Source: Erpobdella octoculata (lineage: Eukaryota > Annelida > Clitellata > Hirudinida > Erpobdellidae). From it: 64,000 nucleotides of DNA. A program made the translations under genes and the position numbers. The notes beneath the pieces were generated by a model that had not been told where the DNA came from, did not search any database, and was given only the letters and a program-made list of their open reading frames with translations. The stretch lies in contig OZ022238.1 in the NCBI GenBank assembly GCA_963978895.1, positions 34,091,093 through 34,155,092 of the forward strand, read 5' to 3'. Shown piece by piece: positions 1-42,339 of this stretch. Position 1 is the first letter of the stretch. Every line of letters begins with the position of its first letter.

Positions 1-180
1 TTGTTTAAAATTTTAATGTTAAAAAGTAGTTAACTACTAGTTAACTACTAGGCAGTAGTTAAGTAGGTAGTTAATAACTACTGCTTTTAAAAGTAGTTAG
101 GAAATAGTTACTAACTACTTTTTTTGTGAGTAGTTAAATAAAGTAGTTAACTACTTTTAAAGTAGTTAAAAACCATCACT
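1..180. repeat. degenerate palindromic TAGTTAACTAC repeat
   Basis: The stretch is built from many imperfect copies of TAGTTAACTACT and its variants, which are self-complementary. No coding capacity is seen. It may be the inner part of a transposon terminal repeat cut by the window edge. Confidence 0.6.
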
Positions 181-182
181 GA

Positions 183-222
183 CATACATACATACATACA
201 TACATACATACATACATACATA
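183..222. repeat. (CATA)n microsatellite
   Basis: About ten tandem copies of the tetranucleotide CATA. Confidence 0.9.
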
Positions 223-286
223 AGAAATTATGCATATAGATGAGTAGAATAATTGGCTTATTCACAATTATTTGCAATTCGTTTAT

Positions 287-730
287 TCAGTAAAGGATTT
301 CTTTGATAACAATGTTTTTTGTAAAAATTCTTAAGTTTTTCAATAAATCTCCTTGATTTAAGGTATCTTTCACTAAAACTTTTATATTTTCGTGATACCT
401 TCCTTGAGTTAACGCTACATACAGTTGACCATGAGCGAAGACTGGCTCAGGAAGATATACACCGGCGTGATCAAAAGACTGTCCTTGACTCTTATTAATT
501 GTCATTGCGAAAGCTAACATTACTGGAAATTGTCGCCGTTTCAATCTGAATGGCAATGTGCTTTCGCTCGGTTCCAAATCAATTAGAGGCAGGCAAACTT
601 CTTCGCCTTTATTACTTCCTGTAATAATTTTCGCTTTAAAGCAATTTTTAAGGAGACTTCTGACGCTTCTGACTACCAGTCGCGTTCCATTTAACAAGCC
701 CTTTCTTGGGTTTAAATTTCGAAGAAGCAT
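287..730 (-). pseudogene. Helitron helicase, C-terminal fragment
   Basis: A 147-codon frame resembles the C-terminal end of the PIF1-type DNA helicase of Helitron rolling-circle transposons. Visible landmarks are MLLRNLNPRKGLLNGTRL, the motif-V-like block MTINKSQGQS and the motif-VI-like block GQLYVALTQGR. Motif VI of functional PIF1/Helitron helicases normally reads YVALSR, so the S and R are altered here. The Walker A and B motifs are absent, so this is a remnant. It lies downstream (minus strand) of the Helitron fragment at 1154-1821 and of two Helitron-like 3' ends at 801-878, so it may belong to a different copy. Confidence 0.8.
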
Positions 731-800
731 TGTAAAAGCACCAATTTTTACTTTTAAACTTTTTTAGCTGTTTCTGGTAGTCATAAACCAATACTATAAA

Positions 801-878
801 CTAGAGATAGCCCGTCAAAAATGACGGTTTTTTACATCTCATATATATGTACTAGAGATAGCCCGTCAAAAATGACGG
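801..878 (-). mobile_element. two tandem Helitron-like 3' termini
   Basis: On the minus strand the same terminus occurs twice: a 6-bp stem (CCGTCA/TGACGG at 812-827 and 863-878), an 8- to 11-nt spacer, then CTAG followed by host T (CTAG at 801-804 and 852-855). A short hairpin upstream of CTRR, with insertion next to T, is the Helitron 3' signature. The two copies are 51 bp apart. The tandem ends could mark read-through or two insertions at one site. Confidence 0.55.
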
Positions 879-1153
879 AAGTTTTAAAATACGGCGCCCG
901 TTATTATAGAAATAGTCAACAAAAACAAAATGACATTTGATAACCATAAAAAAATTTATATATAAGCAAATTTAATTAAATTTTTTATTGGGTTTAAATT
1001 TTTAATTTACTAACGTATTTCATATAAATTCAAAGGATGTGAAAATTAAAGTGTGCAATAATTAGTTATTATTATTAAAGAATTTCAGTATACACGACAT
1101 TTCTTGTGAATTGACGGCCATCGTTGAGAAGTGGTCCTTGCTGTGGATTTGGT

Positions 1154-1821
1154 TCAAATAGGCATTAAATATGTTCCGGCATCAGTTAAACATCTATCAC
1201 ACTCTTCATCTGATTCGAGAAGGCCTCGTGCCATAGCTGCAGCTTTGAACGTTTCGCAAAAATTACCATCAAACGTACGCAGAAACTCAAAAGTTGTTGC
1301 TCCAGGAACATGTAACAGCAGTAATCTCAAGTAAAAACGCTCTTCATCCTTCACGCTCACTGTGTACATTCTCGCAATCGTTTTTTCGCCTCCTCTTTTC
1401 CGCTCTTGCCATTGACCACGTACGTACACGAAATGATAAGGGATATCTGTGTATAAATGAACTTGTGCCGCTGGATTATTTGTATTGAGCTCGAACCATG
1501 ATTCAAGTTTCGTTTTTCCAATTCGTGCAGCAAGCAGAGCTTCTTCTTCCCGATCTTCTTCAAAAACAATTTGCTGCTGATTTGGTAAGTGAACAGGCAA
1601 TCGCATCACAGAATGCGATCTATCGTGCATTTTGTATTCTCGCAAACGCCAAATCGCTTCAGGCGCACTCACGTACCGGCATTCGATGAAATTACTTATT
1701 TCATTGTATCGAGGCTCAGGCTGATCATTTGATGTTATAGCAATATTGGGACAATCATACCCTTTGAAAATATATTTGACGAATTTCAGAGAAGTGGAAC
1801 ATTCAACGTTGATGTGAACTT
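1154..1821 (-). pseudogene. Helitron polyprotein, region between Rep and helicase
   Basis: The minus-strand frame is open from about 1821 to a stop at 1154. The reading runs upstream of the first Met at 1672, through blocks VHINVEC, KYIFKGYDC and RYVSAPEAIWRL, then RLPVHLPNQQ. These match the conserved central region of animal Helitron Rep/Hel proteins (KY-Y-KG-D, then EA-WR, then V-RL-VHLP). The Rep HUH motif and the helicase core are missing. The upstream side is cut by a stop and a (TA)n tract. It forms a broken Helitron with the 287-730 fragment or with the termini at 801-878. Confidence 0.8.
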
Positions 1822-1841
1822 AATTAAAAGGAAAAACAAAA

Positions 1842-1966
<125 letters not shown>

Positions 1967-1969
1967 CTG

Positions 1970-3335
1970 TATAGGGGAGAACCGGACTGAATAGCCACTG
2001 TACAAAACGGCCACTGAGATTTTCTCATTTGTTAAATTATTTTTTACGCCCATCTCTTTTTTAAAATGCGTATATATATTAACTCTTTGTTCAGTGTTGT
2101 TCTTTTGTCTCATGTATTTCGTTCAGCATTTATAGAGCTTTTTGTTTTTTCGCACGAAAAAGTGAAAACGAGTCAGGTCTGAACTATTCTATTCTTATCA
2201 AATATTTAAGTTTATATTTTGTAAGATTTTTTTAGCAAATAAAGAGATGTTTGATTAATATTTTAATCTAAAGTTTGGATGTCAAAAATTATTATTTTGC
2301 TCGTAGCAGACTAAAATGCTCGTACATCTCGGTTCGTGCTAAATGACCACTGTAAGGTCGTACTGAATGACCATAGTTATTCAGTATTGCTGAATGTTTA
2401 AATTTTCATAAATGTGTTTAGGTTCATTATTGATCAAAATGTTAATGTAATATAATGAAATTGTTTAATATATTAAAGACATATACATATTAATCACTAC
2501 TTAATGTTGTTATGGTTATGTTTCAGAATGAGAAACAGACTATCTACAGCTGTGAAGGGGGGATGGTCCCAAAAAAACATGGAAAGAGCAGTAGAAGATG
2601 TTTTGAAAGCTTGCTTGCCAGTTAAATCTGCAGCAGAGAAGCACCAAGTGAGTAGAACATCACTGAGGCTAGACTGGATGCAATTCGCAGAGGAGATAGT
2701 TTTGAAAGTAAAGCTTATTCTCAATCATCGATGAGAGTTTTCAGTTCAAAAGAAGAGCTTCAGTTGAAAGAGTATTTAATACATGCCTCAAAAATGGGTT
2801 ATGGGTTGAGTACACTTAAGCTCCGTTCACTGACATATGAATTTGCTATCAGACTAAAGAAGAGGCTACCTCATTCTAGGAAAAGTGTAGAAAGCCCTTG
2901 GGTGAAGAATAAGCAAGCTGGAAAAGACTGGGTGCAAGCCTTTATAAAAAGACAAAAAAATTTTTTTTATTTTTTAATTAACATTAATAAAGATTTTTCT
3001 GTGAAATAAAATATTTTGGCTTACCATTTGTTGAGAATTGTGTCTTCTATAATAAAAATTGCATGAGTGGCCATTGAGTACTTGGGGGTGTCCATTCAAT
3101 ACTACCAGGTTGTACTGAATGGCCAGCCAGAAATTTTGGAAGAGGTTGCGTTATTTATCGTTTTTTATAAAATTGTTATGATATGAAAATTTTTAATGAG
3201 CGGTTTTCAGTAGTGAAATGTTTTTGCTTTCATTATGTGAAAATTTTTTATTTCTATCACTTATAGTTTTTTTGTATGATTGATTTGAATAAAAGTGTAA
3301 AATTGTGTGACCATTTGGTACCACTCTCCCCTATA
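1970..3335 (+). mobile_element. pogo-like (Tc1/mariner group) DNA transposon, 1.37 kb
   Basis: Inverted ends are visible: TATAGGGGAGA at 1970-1980 and its complement TCTCCCCTATA at 3325-3335. Beyond them the repeats continue imperfectly as ...GAATAGCCAC / AAATGGTCAC. TA sits at both outer edges, the target dinucleotide of pogo/Tc1-mariner elements. The element lies between two (TA)n tracts, so it probably landed inside one microsatellite. Sub-terminal copies of TGAATGRCCA occur at 2341-2400 and 3066-3130. The interior codes for the N-terminal part of a pogo-type transposase; the catalytic domain is absent. Confidence 0.75.
2528..3009 (+). pseudogene. pogo-like transposase, DNA-binding N-terminus only
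   Basis: The first segment (MRNRLSTAVKGGWSQKNMER...) fits a pipsqueak/CENP-B-type helix-turn-helix: AVEDVLKACLPVKSAAEKH, then VSRTSLR. A one-base shift near 2660 moves the frame. The second frame continues through VFSSKEELQLKEYLIHASK, GYGLSTLKLRSLTYEFA and AGKDWVQAFIKRQ, the second DNA-binding block of pogo/Tigger/Jerky transposases. The reading ends at 3009 without any DDE catalytic domain. This is therefore a frameshifted, truncated gene inside the 1970-3335 element. Confidence 0.75.
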
Positions 3336-5081
<1,746 letters not shown>

Positions 5082-5477
5082 TATATATATATATACAACA
5101 TCAAAACTTTTGTAGAACAAACATTTATAAAAAAAAAAATAATGCGCCCAACGTTTTTCGTTCTGTATAAATTAGAAACTGTTTTAAAGTATGCTTTCAT
5201 GATTTGACCAAGTTATTCAGAAATTCTGCCAGGCTTACAGAAATATTATTTTATATTTAAAAAAATTTAGTTTTATGATGTAAAATTATTTTAAACATTT
5301 ATTAACTTTTCATGTTGTTTATATATTACGGAGTGTTGCTTGTTCAACTTTGATAGATATTTTGTCAGTAGCAATAGAAAGCGTATTTCTGTTACAACAT
5401 TTCTCTAAAAGTTATATTTTGGTGCTTATACTGTCTTTAATCCGGATTTACTTAGCGTTAGCGTGAGTTTTATAGAA
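5082..5477. other. intergenic, nothing recognised
   Basis: AT-rich sequence with no supportable gene. A short TA run lies at 5082-5094. Confidence 0.5.
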
Positions 5478-5486
5478 GATAATTGC

Positions 5487-6596
5487 GGTAATCCTGCAGT
5501 ATAGCGTCCTGAACCGATTTCGATGAAAAATGGCCAGTTTTTTAACGTAAATGATATTTAAAACATAAATAAGGGAAATAAAGACTAATTACAACATAAA
5601 TAACCGAAAAAAATACAAAATTATAGCACTTTAGAACATTTATAAATTACTCCCGAAGTTAACGTAGTTCCCGATGAAGATCTATTTGTCAATAGCGATA
5701 GAAGTCAACAGTAGGAATAAAGGTAATAAAAATTAAACACATTTAAAATAAAAATAGACAATTTATGAAAAAAAAATTAACAAATTTTGGAAGTAAAAAA
5801 TTGAAAAATATTAGTTTGCTTTAGAAGTACGAGTTGCGTAACCCGCTCCATGTCTAAAAAAACCGTTTCTTTAAATGCAGCGCTTTATGTCAAATTGCCT
5901 TAAGAAAAATTGAAAAAAACATTGAAAACAATAAATTAGCAACAGAACACCAAGAAAAATTAAAATAATATCAAAGTAAAAGTACTTGGCGACTTGGCTG
6001 TCTTTGGTACGGTTTCTATCATATTTCTTGGAGCAGAAATTTTGAGTTTTAGAGGTCATGTGGCTAGCAGAATCGTTTGGAGAGCGAAAGAGCGAGCGAG
6101 AGAGCGACCAGGAAGAGAAGAGCAATCGGGAGCGGGAATGCGGCCGGGAACGGGAAGGCGATCGGGAGCGGGAAAACGATCGGGAGCGAGAAAACTAGCG
6201 GGGAAGGAAACGGGAGCGAGAGAAAAATGATGGGAAAACCCCGGGCAAGGCTGGATCCCCCGCTAGTCATAGATAAATTTCCACTCAGCGCTCTGATTTT
6301 TTAAAATTTAAATAATTAAAAATTTATTTGTAACTTTTTAAAATGTATTTATTATTTTATTATGTTATTTTATTTGAATATTAACTCTTCTTTGCTTTTC
6401 ATTCCTTGAATTGTATTATTCCGCGTGTCAACATTGCCTTTGGATATTTTTGCTTAAAGTCGGTCTTTAGTAAGTTTTTCTGTAAAATACTTGTTCGTAA
6501 TATGTTTTGATAATGTTCTATGGTTATTCTATTAAACAGTTTTTTAAACCGTTTTTTCATCGAAATCGGTTCAGGACGCTATACCGCAGGATTACC
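5487..6596. mobile_element. MITE family X, copy 1 (9-bp TSD)
   Basis: Termini GGTAATCCTGCAGTATAGCG (left) and its near-perfect inverted match at 6550-6596 give TIRs of about 45 bp. The element is flanked by the 9-bp direct repeat GATAATTGC (5478-5486 and 6597-6605). TIR plus 9-bp TSD points to the Mutator (MULE) superfamily. There is no transposase. A purine-rich block with repeated CGGGAGCGGGAA (6075-6230), ending …CCCCCGCTAGT, resembles the 3' end of the Helitron-like elements elsewhere in the window. It is probably captured cargo. Confidence 0.85.
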
Positions 6597-6690
6597 GATA
6601 ATTGCTTCCTGTCTCTGTTGTTATTGTTTTAAATTTTAAGTTTAAAGTTTAAAAGTTATGTATGTATATAAGTTATAATATAAGTTAACT

Positions 6691-8512
6691 GGTAAAGGTT
6701 CCCGGTAATCCTGCAGTATAGCGTCCTGAACCGATTTCGATGAAAAATGGCTGGTTTTTTAATGTAAATGATATTTAAAACATAAATAAGGGAAATAAAG
6801 ACTAATTACAACATAAATAACTGAAAAAAAAACAAAAATTATAGCACTTTAGAACATTTATAAATTACTCCCGAAGTTAACGTAGTTCCCGATGAAGATC
6901 TATTTGTCAATAGCGATAGAAGTAAACAGTAGGAATAAAGGTAATACAAATTAAACACATTTAAAATAAAAATAGACAATTTAGGAAAAAAATATAAAAA
7001 ATTTTGGAAGTAAAAAATTGAAAAATATTAGTTTGCTTTAGAAGTACAAGTTGCGTAACCCGCTCCATGTCTAAAACCGTTTCTTTAAATGCGGCGCTTT
7101 ATGTCAAATTGCCTTAAGAAAAATTAAAAAAACATTGAAAACAATAAATTAGCAACAGAACACCAAGAAAAATTAAAATAATATCAAAGTAAAAGTACTT
7201 GGCGACTTGGCTGTCTTTGGTACGGTTTCTATCATATTTCTTGGAGCAGAAATTTTGAGTTTTAGAGGTCATGTGGCTAGCAGAATCGTTTGGAGAGCGA
7301 AAGAGCGAGCGAGAAAGCGACCAGGAAGAGAAGAGCAATCGGGAGCGGGAAAACGATCGGGAGCGGGAAAACGATCGGGAGCGAGAAAACTAGCGGGGAA
7401 GGAAACGGGAGCGAGAAAAATGATGGAAAAACCCCGGGCAACGCTGCATCCCTCGCTAGTCATAGATAAATTTTCACTCAGCGCTCTGATTTTTTAAAAT
7501 TTAAATAATTAAAAATTTATTTGTAACTTTTTAAAATGTATTTATTATTTTATTTGAATATTAACTCTTCCTTGCTTTTCATTCCTTGAATTGTATTATT
7601 CCGCGTGTCAACATTGCCTTTGGATATTTTTGCTTAAAGTCGGTTTTTAGTAAGTTTTTCTTTAAAATACTTGTTCGTAATATGTTTTGATAATGTTCTA
7701 TGGTTATTCTATTAAACAGTTTTTTAAACCGTTTTTTCATCGAAATCGATTCAGGACGCTATACTGCAGGATTACCAAGGTTCCCTTTGACGGCCCGTGT
7801 GGCGGATTAATACATAATTCTCGGCTATAATTAACTATAAACACGATTAAAAGTAAACACTAGTTTAAAAATTATGATAATTAGTATAAGTAATTTATTA
7901 AAAATGGGAAAATGTCATATAAAAAAATAAATAATGTAATTATAATTTATGTACGTTTGAGTTTTAAGGAAAAGTTTAAACGAAGGATTTGAAGGAAAAG
8001 TTTAAACGACGCAAATACACAATGTTCGCTTACAAATATTCAAATTTCGACGTTGCTTCGAATAAACTACTTTTTTTAACATTTATTTTTTAGTTTTTCT
8101 TTATTAAAAATTTGAAATTTCGTTTATTTAAAGAAGTTAACTTAGTTTAATAATTTCCAATTTTCTTACTTCTTGCAAACCGTCCCGAGTTACCGGGCGG
8201 TGAGTTTTAAAATTTTAATGGAATTTTTATTTACAACTGATAGTTTGTTTTATAAATAAAATTTTATTATAAACTAATTTTATTTATTTTTTATTCATTT
8301 CATTCATACGATCATCGTACCTCACCACTCACAACTACGATGTAAATAGGGCTTGAAAGGGTACTACTTACGTTTTCAAAGTCTCTCAAATTACGATAAA
8401 TGTTTTTTTTTTAAATTAAAATTGGTATTAAATTTGTTTTTTTATGTTATTGTGACAAAATAAAAATAATACGATTATTTTTCGGCACGGGCCGTCAAAG
8501 GGAACCTTTACC
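6691..8512. mobile_element. MITE family Y, copy 1 (8-bp TSD), split by family X copy 2
   Basis: The TIR GGTAAAGGTTCCCTTTGACG begins at 6691 (interrupted at 6703 by the family-X insertion). It is matched perfectly in inverse at 8486-8512. The 8-bp direct repeat AGTTAACT flanks it (6683-6690 and 8513-8520). Without the insertion the element is about 740 bp. It is non-coding. Confidence 0.85.
6704..7776. mobile_element. MITE family X, copy 2 (9-bp TSD), nested in family Y
   Basis: It has the same TIRs and body as the 5487-6596 copy, including the CGGGAGCGGGAA block at 7290-7420 with a different repeat number. The 9-bp direct repeat AAGGTTCCC (6695-6703 and 7777-7785) is a duplicated piece of the family-Y TIR. 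This proves that X jumped into Y. Confidence 0.9.
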
Positions 8513-8520
8513 AGTTAACT

Positions 8521-8999
8521 TATAACTCATGACTTATATTTTGGTAAAACCGTAGAATCCGGGGTATAAACAAATTCTAAAAAATATATCGGCGTAAGCT
8601 CCGCCCCTTAATTTCTATGCTCCGCCTCTAGGATGGGATGTGCCTGATCGACTTAAAAATATATTTAATTTTTTTTAAATATCTAGTTTAATAATTAAAA
8701 AAAATAATTTAAAATATTGCTTAAATATAAATTGTTTGGGATTTGCTTTGATGCGAGAAGCGAAGCGTATTTACCAGACAGCAAGACAATTAAGCTGATT
8801 AGAACAATTGCCACTTGTCTTCGCGAATTTTTCATGTTCACAAAACATTATATTTAATATTTTCCCGACAAGTTACAGCTCTGAAACTTTTAATATATCT
8901 CTGAACCCGATAACAATGGAATATTCTACCACTTTATTCCTGATTTGAAGAGTTTCCTAAGTATTTTCAACACAATAAAATTAAATATGGCAATTAGTT
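8521..8999. other. intergenic, nothing recognised
   Basis: AT-rich, no coding frame. The words GCTCCGCCCC and GCTCCGCCTC at 8600-8632 hint at an old repeat that I cannot classify. Confidence 0.4.
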
Positions 9000-9007
9000 T
9001 CGAAAGT

Positions 9008-9993
9008 GGTAATCCTTCCTACGGACGGCCCGTGCCGAAAAAATAGTCGTATTATTTTTATTTTGTTACAATAACCTAAAAAAACAAATTTAATACCAAA
9101 TTTAATTTTAAAAAAAAACATTTATCGTAATTTGAGAGACTTTGAAAACGATAAGTAGTACCCTTCCAAGCACTATTTACATTGTAGTTGTGAGTGGTGA
9201 GGTACGATGATCGTATGAATGAAATGAATAAAAAATAAATAAAATTAGTTTATAATAAAATTTTATTTAAAAAACAAACTCAGTTATAAAAAAATTAAAT
9301 TTAAATTTTAAATTTTTTTCTATGTAAAACGATTAAGAACAAAAGGCGAGAGAAACAACGAAGTAACCCCCGCTAGTCACTTTATATAAGGTCGCTGCTA
9401 TTGTCCCGGCGGTTCGCCGTAATTGCAATCTGTAAAATTGCAATGCCGTATTAAAATGAAACTCTACCCCTAACTTTACCCCTAACCCTAACCTTACCCT
9501 ACCCTTCATTACCCTACCCTTAACCCTACCATAACCCTTACCCTACTCCTAACCTATCCGATCCCTACCCCCCTACCCCTATCCTAGGTAGTCGCATAAA
9601 AAGTTTCAATATATTTTTTTTTAATTTTACTAATATTTTAAATAAAGGTACAAATTCTGAGTTTGAATATACTATATAGTGTAAAAAATAAAATTAATAA
9701 AAAGATCGCATACCGGCGCCTACCGCCGTGGTAATAGTTATAACGTTATATAACACGCTACGCGATTCCTTCGCTTAAATTAAATTTTGTCTATGTAAAA
9801 TTTTTTAAATTATAATTACATTATTTATTTAATTAAAATAATTTTATATAACATTTTCCCATTTTAAATAAATTATTTATACTAATTATCATAATTTTTA
9901 AACTAGTGTTTACTTTTCATCGTGTTTATAGTTAATTATAGCCGAGAATTATGTATTAATCCGCCACACGGGCCGTCCGTGGGAAAGATTACC
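9008..9993. mobile_element. MITE family Y, copy 2 (8-bp TSD), inverted relative to copy 1
   Basis: The ends GGTAATCCTTCCTACGGACG and the inverse of GGTAATCTTTCCCACGGACG share the GACGGCCCGTG core with copy 1. The 8-bp direct repeat TCGAAAGT flanks it (9000-9007 and 9994-10001). Roughly 200-250 bp at each end match copy 1 in reverse orientation. The centre (about 9290-9830) is unrelated to copy 1 and holds a telomere-like CCCTAA tract. Confidence 0.85.
9470..9590. repeat. degenerate telomere-like (CCCTAA) tract
   Basis: About 120 bp of CCCTAA, CCCTTA and CCCTAC variants (for example CCCCTAACCCTAACCTTACC). It lies wholly inside MITE Y copy 2. Confidence 0.75.
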
Positions 9994-10228
9994 TCGAAAG
10001 TTACCACAGCAATTAAAAAAATTAAAAATCGTTTTAAAATTTTTGGAAACATCGCCACAATACATTTAATTTTAAAGCTCAAATGATTACAAAATTCACC
10101 CACTAAAAATTAAAAAGTAGAAAATAATTTTTACATCCTAAAAATATATTTTATAAAAAACAATATTTTCTTGCGCACTAAAAAGTAGAAAATAATTTTC
10201 CTAAGAGCCTGGCAGAATTTCTGAATAG

Positions 10229-10395
10229 TGATTTTTTGTTTTTATAATAGTTTTCAGTCGTCTACACCAGTTTACACCAGATGTTTTAAGACTGACAAAG
10301 CAGTATGTAGGAAATACCGAAGTGATTGTGAATCATAATTTTATCCTTTTTATTATTCCCTCCTCTTATATTCAACCTTGGGACTGTAATTAGTG
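10229..10395 (-). repeat. dispersed short repeat, family Z (member 1)
   Basis: The string TTTATAATAGTTTTCAGTCG, then GTTTTAAGACTG, then CCTCCTCTTATATTC and CTTGGGACTG, recurs at 26452-26640, 26641-26822 and 41697-41860. A T-rich left end in three copies suggests a minus-strand SINE-like element, but no A/B box was identified. Confidence 0.5.
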
Positions 10396-10428
10396 ATGTA
10401 TTATTTTTTTATATTTCAGATTGCAAAG

Positions 10429-39782
<29,354 letters not shown>

Positions 39783-40632
39783 TAATTATATTACAAATTT
39801 TATCAGATATGCTTAGATTTGTTGGTGTTACTCAGTTTAAAGCTCTGTAGCTAGACATTGTGGGGCAGTTTATTTGTTAGTTTATTATGTTCTTAGACGT
39901 AATTTATTTATGACATCCACTCAGAATGATGATTGAGGATAGGGAAAGAACAATCAGCTTGATGTAGACTGGATGTTTAGTTAAATAAAAAAAATTATAG
40001 AAGATATTGTTGATATAAATTACTAGTATATAGTAAAATAAATCATCCAAATTTAGTTTAAAGAATAATCTATTTATTACACTGACATGAAGAATATTAT
40101 ACTTGTTTGAGGGTAAGGCAATCAAGCACCCATTTCTCATATTTCTATGATGTCATAAATAGGTGGCCTCTTGAATGTTAGCAATGTCAATGTTTTTTCT
40201 TTTAACTATGGTCACGTTCATATCGTGAATGTCTGCATTGATTTGATTATTTTTGTTGCTTATTTTATGTCACTTTAATTGTTTACAATAGATCTTATGT
40301 GACTTATTTTAGGGCATTGATGTTTACCGTTATTCCGAAGATGATATAACAACTACAGTATGACATTCCATGTTGGTTTTTGTCTTTCAATCATGTATAT
40401 GCATCGTAATGATTTTATTCCTTGTTATGAAAACAAAAAGTTTTTATAAAACTTTAACTTATTTATGAATTTATTTGCATTTTATTGATTAGTTGTTGCT
40501 TTTAGTCAAAGTTCCAATAGAGCCAAAACTGTAATAATGAGTTGGTTTCTTATACCAAAGTATACTGGCTGATGAAAAAGTTAGACATTCAGGTCACTTG
40601 AATGTATGAATACAATGCTTCATCCAAAAGTC
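39783..40632. other. INPP5F 3' flank / probable 3' UTR
   Basis: AT-rich, no coding frame. AATAAA-like words (TAAATAAAAAAA near 39980, AAAATAAATC near 40033) may serve as poly(A) signals. Confidence 0.4.
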
Positions 40633-40764
40633 TTAGGGGGTAGAGGTGTGCGCCGGCCGAACCGCGCCGCCGCCGAAATTTCTGGATCGGCGCGCCGCCG
40701 CCGCCGACGGTTTTTTAAATTGATGTTTTTTTTTCATAATCATTGTTGCAAATAATCATATATG

Positions 40765-40809
40765 TATCATTCTGTCTCAAGGCTCTAATGTTGTCAAAGC
40801 GTGCCGCCT
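40765..40809 (+). pseudogene. hAT transposase, left fragment
   Basis: It reads GSNVVKACR and stops at the 9-bp duplication GTGCCGCCT. It continues at 56318 as LNAAERLSCVAHGLHNLI when the inner element is ignored. The upstream BED-finger part is missing, so the copy was already internally deleted. Confidence 0.65.
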
Positions 40810-41696
40810 GCGACTATTTTTTACACTAGGTGCTGGGATACATTAATAATAAATGAGATGCATCAACACCTGGTTGGTTCCTATAAACAAGCCGGAAAAC
40901 AATTGTTTGTGTTTAACCAAAAAATTAACATTTTTTAGGAACGTTCAATCAATCAAAAAATATTTCTATAGCGCTATTTCCGCAGTGTTCAATAGCGCTC
41001 GGTCGTGAACTTATTAAACATATGTTTTAAGTCCACGACGGAAAACTGTGAGAGAAGTAGAGTTAGTAAGAGAAGAAGGAAGAGAGTTCCAGAGTAGGAG
41101 AAAGAGCATTTAGCAAAAGAATGCTTAATAGTGAAGATGCGAGAGTGATTACCAGGGACGTCATTTCAGCAAAACCTTAGGGGGGGGCAAGATGTTTTAG
41201 GGGCCCACTTAGGGTCCTCTGCGCCTGAGCACAAAACACAAAATCTGCGCCCCCTGCATAACATCTTTTACTTCCTGCTCCCAAAAAAACCTGATGACCG
41301 GTGGGGGGGAGGGTAGCTGGAGCCACTTTTCAAAAAAAAAATTCGAAACCCTCGTTTTATTTTTCCTCCCAAAAATATAATATAACATCTGAGTGAGCAT
41401 AAGAGCATTTTCAGCTGTCTCTACGAACAAGGCTATAGCTATCAAAATCTGCTGTAAACGGTAATTAATACTGATGAACGAAGGAAACTATAGTCATTTA
41501 TTTCTGAAAAAGTTAGTCCAATATGAATACACTGAACCTTCTTTCTGTCACCCCCATGATGTCGTCCGGGGCAGCTTGCCCACCCCCTTAGCAAGCCTCT
41601 TGGCCCAATAATGCAAGTATCTACTGAATTTTTATGAAACGGATCTAGGCTAATAGTTCATAACTTTTTTTTTGTAAGGTAATTCTAATATCGTTA

Positions 41697-41860
41697 TTTG
41701 ATAATAGTTTATAGTTATTTATACTAGGTGTTTTAAAACTCAAATATCAGTATATGTAATATATTAATATATATCGAAGTATCCTGTCGTGATTCATAAT
41801 TTGTTCTTTTTTATCCTCTTTTATCCGGGTTGGGACTAGCCGCAAAGGTGTGCTTATTCG
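41697..41860 (-). repeat. dispersed repeat family Z (member 4)
   Basis: TTTGATAATAGTTTATAGTT…GGTGTTTTAAAACTC … GGGTTGGGACTAGCCGCAAA matches the 26452-26822 pair. Confidence 0.55.
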
Positions 41861-42339
41861 GTCTGCAGAGAGAAAATCATCAGATTGCGGATTGAAGGAA
41901 TTCAGAATTCAGGCATGCAAGAAGATCACTATTTCATGTAATTCGTGCGTTTAACTTCGACAAAATGCGATCGATGCATGCATACAAAATCTGTTACCTA
42001 TCTCGTTTCACTTTGAACTGTTCATAACTTTTTTAACACCTCTCCATCTCGACGTGGACGATCAAGCTTCCTAGTTTTTTTAGCATCTCTTCTTTCTTTT
42101 ATTCTCTATGGACAGCCTATTCGGCCAGGCCATGAATAACGCTAACCATCTTTATAACCAGGACGGCATTTTTTCTACATATGGCCGCATCCTATAATTA
42201 CAAAAGCTTCTGCTTTTCTCTTCTCAAGTCTCACTAAAAACACCAAAAAATCCAACAGGGGCCCATATATAATAACTATTAGTTTAAATAAAACTCCGGA
42301 AGCCCAGTCCCCCAAAATGATGTCCCTGAGTTTTGAAAG

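Noticed and set aside
5994..6304. Arg/Gly-rich open frames in MITE X
   Set aside because: They follow the CGGGAGCGGGAA minisatellite in all frames and differ in repeat number between copies.
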